Below are positions 62,143-64,000 of a stretch of DNA of 64,000 nucleotides, piece after piece. Every line of letters begins with the position of its first letter. Within the stretch, counting starts at the first letter, position 1. Made by a program: the position numbers and the translations under genes. Origin of the DNA: JALHVH01 sp964585685 (GTDB lineage Bacteria > Acidobacteriota > Aminicenantia > Aminicenantales > Saccharicenantaceae); NCBI GenBank assembly GCA_964585685.1, contig CAZPEP010000064.1, forward strand, positions 104,723-168,722, written 5' to 3'. Under the pieces are notes generated by a model. That model was not told where the DNA came from and ran no database searches. It saw only the letters and a program-made list of their open reading frames with translations.

Positions 62143-62301
62143 TACTCCTTCTCGAAGCGCCTCTCGTATGCGATTAGGAACCGGTCGAAGTTATGGAACA
62201 GCACCCGGTAGAGGGCCGTGCGCTCCGGATGGCGAGGACGATAGATTCCCGGCACATCGGGAAGGCTGATTCAAAAATCGTGCCGGAAATCCCCCCGAAA
62301 A

Positions 62302-62339
62302 TAAAAAAGGGCGGCCACCCCTAAGAGAGGTGCCGCCCC
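62302..62339 (-). terminator. Intrinsic terminator of the RRM gene
   Basis: Minus strand GGGCGGCACCTCT ... AGGGGTGGCCGCCC with one bulge, followed by TTTTTTATTTT. About 28 nt after the RRM stop codon, also the probable end of the rRNA transcript. Confidence 0.88.
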
Positions 62340-62366
62340 TACGTTCGAAATCGGGTTAGGTTAAGC

Positions 62367-62699
62367 TCAGAACCGCTTGCCGCCGCCGCCGCCGAAGCCG
62401 CCGCGGCTTCCGCCCCGGCCGCCGCCGAAACCGCCGCCGCCGGTCCTCGGCTTGTCCGTGCGCGGACGAGCTTCGTTGACCGTCATGGTCCGGCCCTTGA
62501 GGTCCTTGCCGTTCAGAGCGGCGATGGCCTTATCGGCCTCGTCCTTGTTCGGCATCTCGACGAAGCCGAATCCGCGGGTCTCGCCGCTGAACTTGTCCTT
62601 GATGATCGACGCGGAGGCGACGTCGCCGAAGGCCGCGAAGGCCTCGCGCAACTCGCCTTCGTTCAGGTCCCGAGAAAGATTTCCGACGTAGATGTTCAT
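62367..62699 (-). CDS. RRM-type glycine-rich RNA-binding protein
   Basis: 110 aa. One RNA recognition motif: RNP-2 NIYVGNLS at residue 2 and RNP-1 RGFGFVEM near 44, followed by a tail of Gly-Gly-Phe and Arg-Gly repeats to the end (RGGFGGGGGKRF). This is the cyanobacterial Rbp-like/eukaryote-like single RRM class found in many bacteria and often cold-induced. AAAGGAG precedes the ATG. It is the gene that follows 5S on the minus strand, so it may be transcribed with, or by read-through from, the rRNA operon. Confidence 0.92.
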   Translation of the reverse strand: MNIYVGNLSRDLNEGELREAFAAFGDVASASIIKDKFSGETRGFGFVEMPNKDEADKAIAALNGKDLKGRTMTVNEARPRTDKPRTGGGGFGGGRGGSRGGFGGGGGKRF

Positions 62700-62810
62700 A
62701 CTCTACTCCTTTTTGAGATTTGACCGTAATAAAGGAGAGGAGTATGACCGATCAGGGCCCGTGCCCCTTCCTTTATCCGTTCATTAACATAATGAAGAAT
62801 AAAAAAAAAA

Positions 62811-62924
62811 CCGGCAATTACCTACTCTCCCACCGAGTTGCCTCGGCAGTACCATGGGCACATAAGGGCTTAACTTCCGTGTTCGGAATGGGTACGGGTG
62901 TTTCCCCTTCGTTATGATTGCCGG
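62811..62924 (-). rRNA. rrf: 5S ribosomal RNA
   Basis: Minus strand begins CCCGGCAATCATAACG and ends GTAATTGCCGG; the two ends pair to form the 5S terminal stem. Internal GTTCCGAACACGGAAG-like and CCATGGTACTGCCG blocks match bacterial 5S. A run of ten T follows the 3' end, giving terminator-like release. Confidence 0.93.
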
Positions 62925-62983
62925 GATTGTATTCCCGTGTGTCGTTATATTGAACGCAGCTTTTTTGTCTTGATAAACTTTAT

Positions 62984-64000
<1,017 letters not shown>

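Larger units (their letters stand above)
61098..62255 (-). mobile_element. Degenerate IS91-family transposase with C-terminal foreign fragment
   Basis: Minus strand, from the GTG at 62255: IYRPRHPERTALYRVLFHNFDRF, the IS91 start; FSCKTRGFCPSCYAKRLEEW (zinc-finger block); FTIPKTLRIFFKFRRKLLGELC and NFHPHVHLLVTEGG, where HxH is the HUH metal site of rolling-circle transposases. Damage: hairpin insertions at 62110-62142 (33 bp, in frame) and 61997-62035 (frame-shifting), a 1-nt frameshift in GKYMVRP near 61405, and TAG for CAG in HIPDKG(Q) near 61260. After GLY the frame changes to LDALGITRQGAANLFKPLMGAGLIRRV, a winged-helix segment unrelated to IS91. Confidence 0.85.

Overview
The window is chromosomal DNA from a high-GC, Gram-negative, probably uncultured bacterium. 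LPS-core glycosyltransferases, a beta-barrel protein, a Braun-type lipoprotein peptidase, an OPT transporter next to cytochrome bd, and RecBCD-like AddAB fit the Acidobacteriota/'Aminicenantes' neighbourhood. That placement is inference; the partial 23S rRNA at the right edge would settle it.

Layout. 1-9.3 kb: a membrane flippase-like protein and a nucleotidyltransferase (possible polar-lipid head-group pathway), Maf, the AddAB helicase-nuclease, and a truncated NagX/HGSNAT-like gene. 9.5-14.4 kb: an ArsR-type regulator with a clear promoter and operator, a 27-codon remnant of ketopantoate reductase, a large cation P-type ATPase, a small beta-barrel protein and a hypothetical gene. 14.6-24.5 kb: a lipid kinase and PlsC acyltransferase (phospholipid synthesis), an esterase with C-terminal TPR-like repeats, an M49 dipeptidyl peptidase III lipoprotein, a long-chain acyl-CoA synthetase and an ABC exporter. 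24.6-29 kb: OPT transporter then CydA-CydB. 29.3-31.4 kb: an aminotransferase and PanB whose base composition differs from their surroundings.

31.5-50.8 kb is a surface-polysaccharide/LPS region: a KdtA-like/sialyltransferase-like fusion, a heptosyltransferase, two GT4 and six GT2 glycosyltransferases, two sulfotransferases, a methyltransferase, a UDP-galactopyranose-mutase-like flavoprotein, a radical SAM/SPASM protein and a polysaccharide deacetylase. Three families (sulfotransferase and two GT2 types) occur twice, once in GC-rich and once in AT-richer form, so the region looks like an older and a newer locus side by side.

50.8-62.3 kb is a rearranged zone. Five or more secreted-protein genes (a tandem cyclase, two Kre9/KNH-domain paralogues, and a three-gene secreted cluster) are separated by remnants of an IS91-like transposase, fragments of ManC, a glycosyltransferase and an ABC transporter, and three broken copies of the distal end of the rRNA operon. 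The intact version of that distal end (23S, 5S, RRM protein, terminator, all on the minus strand) closes the window at 62.3-64 kb. IS ends here carry outward-reading promoter-like sequences in front of the secreted genes, and short hairpin elements of about 30-40 bp have inserted repeatedly into the transposase copies.

No CRISPR array or tRNA gene was seen. Many sigma70-type promoters (TTGACA, 16-18 bp, TATxxT) can be read directly, two of them placed so that the mRNA would begin at the start codon.
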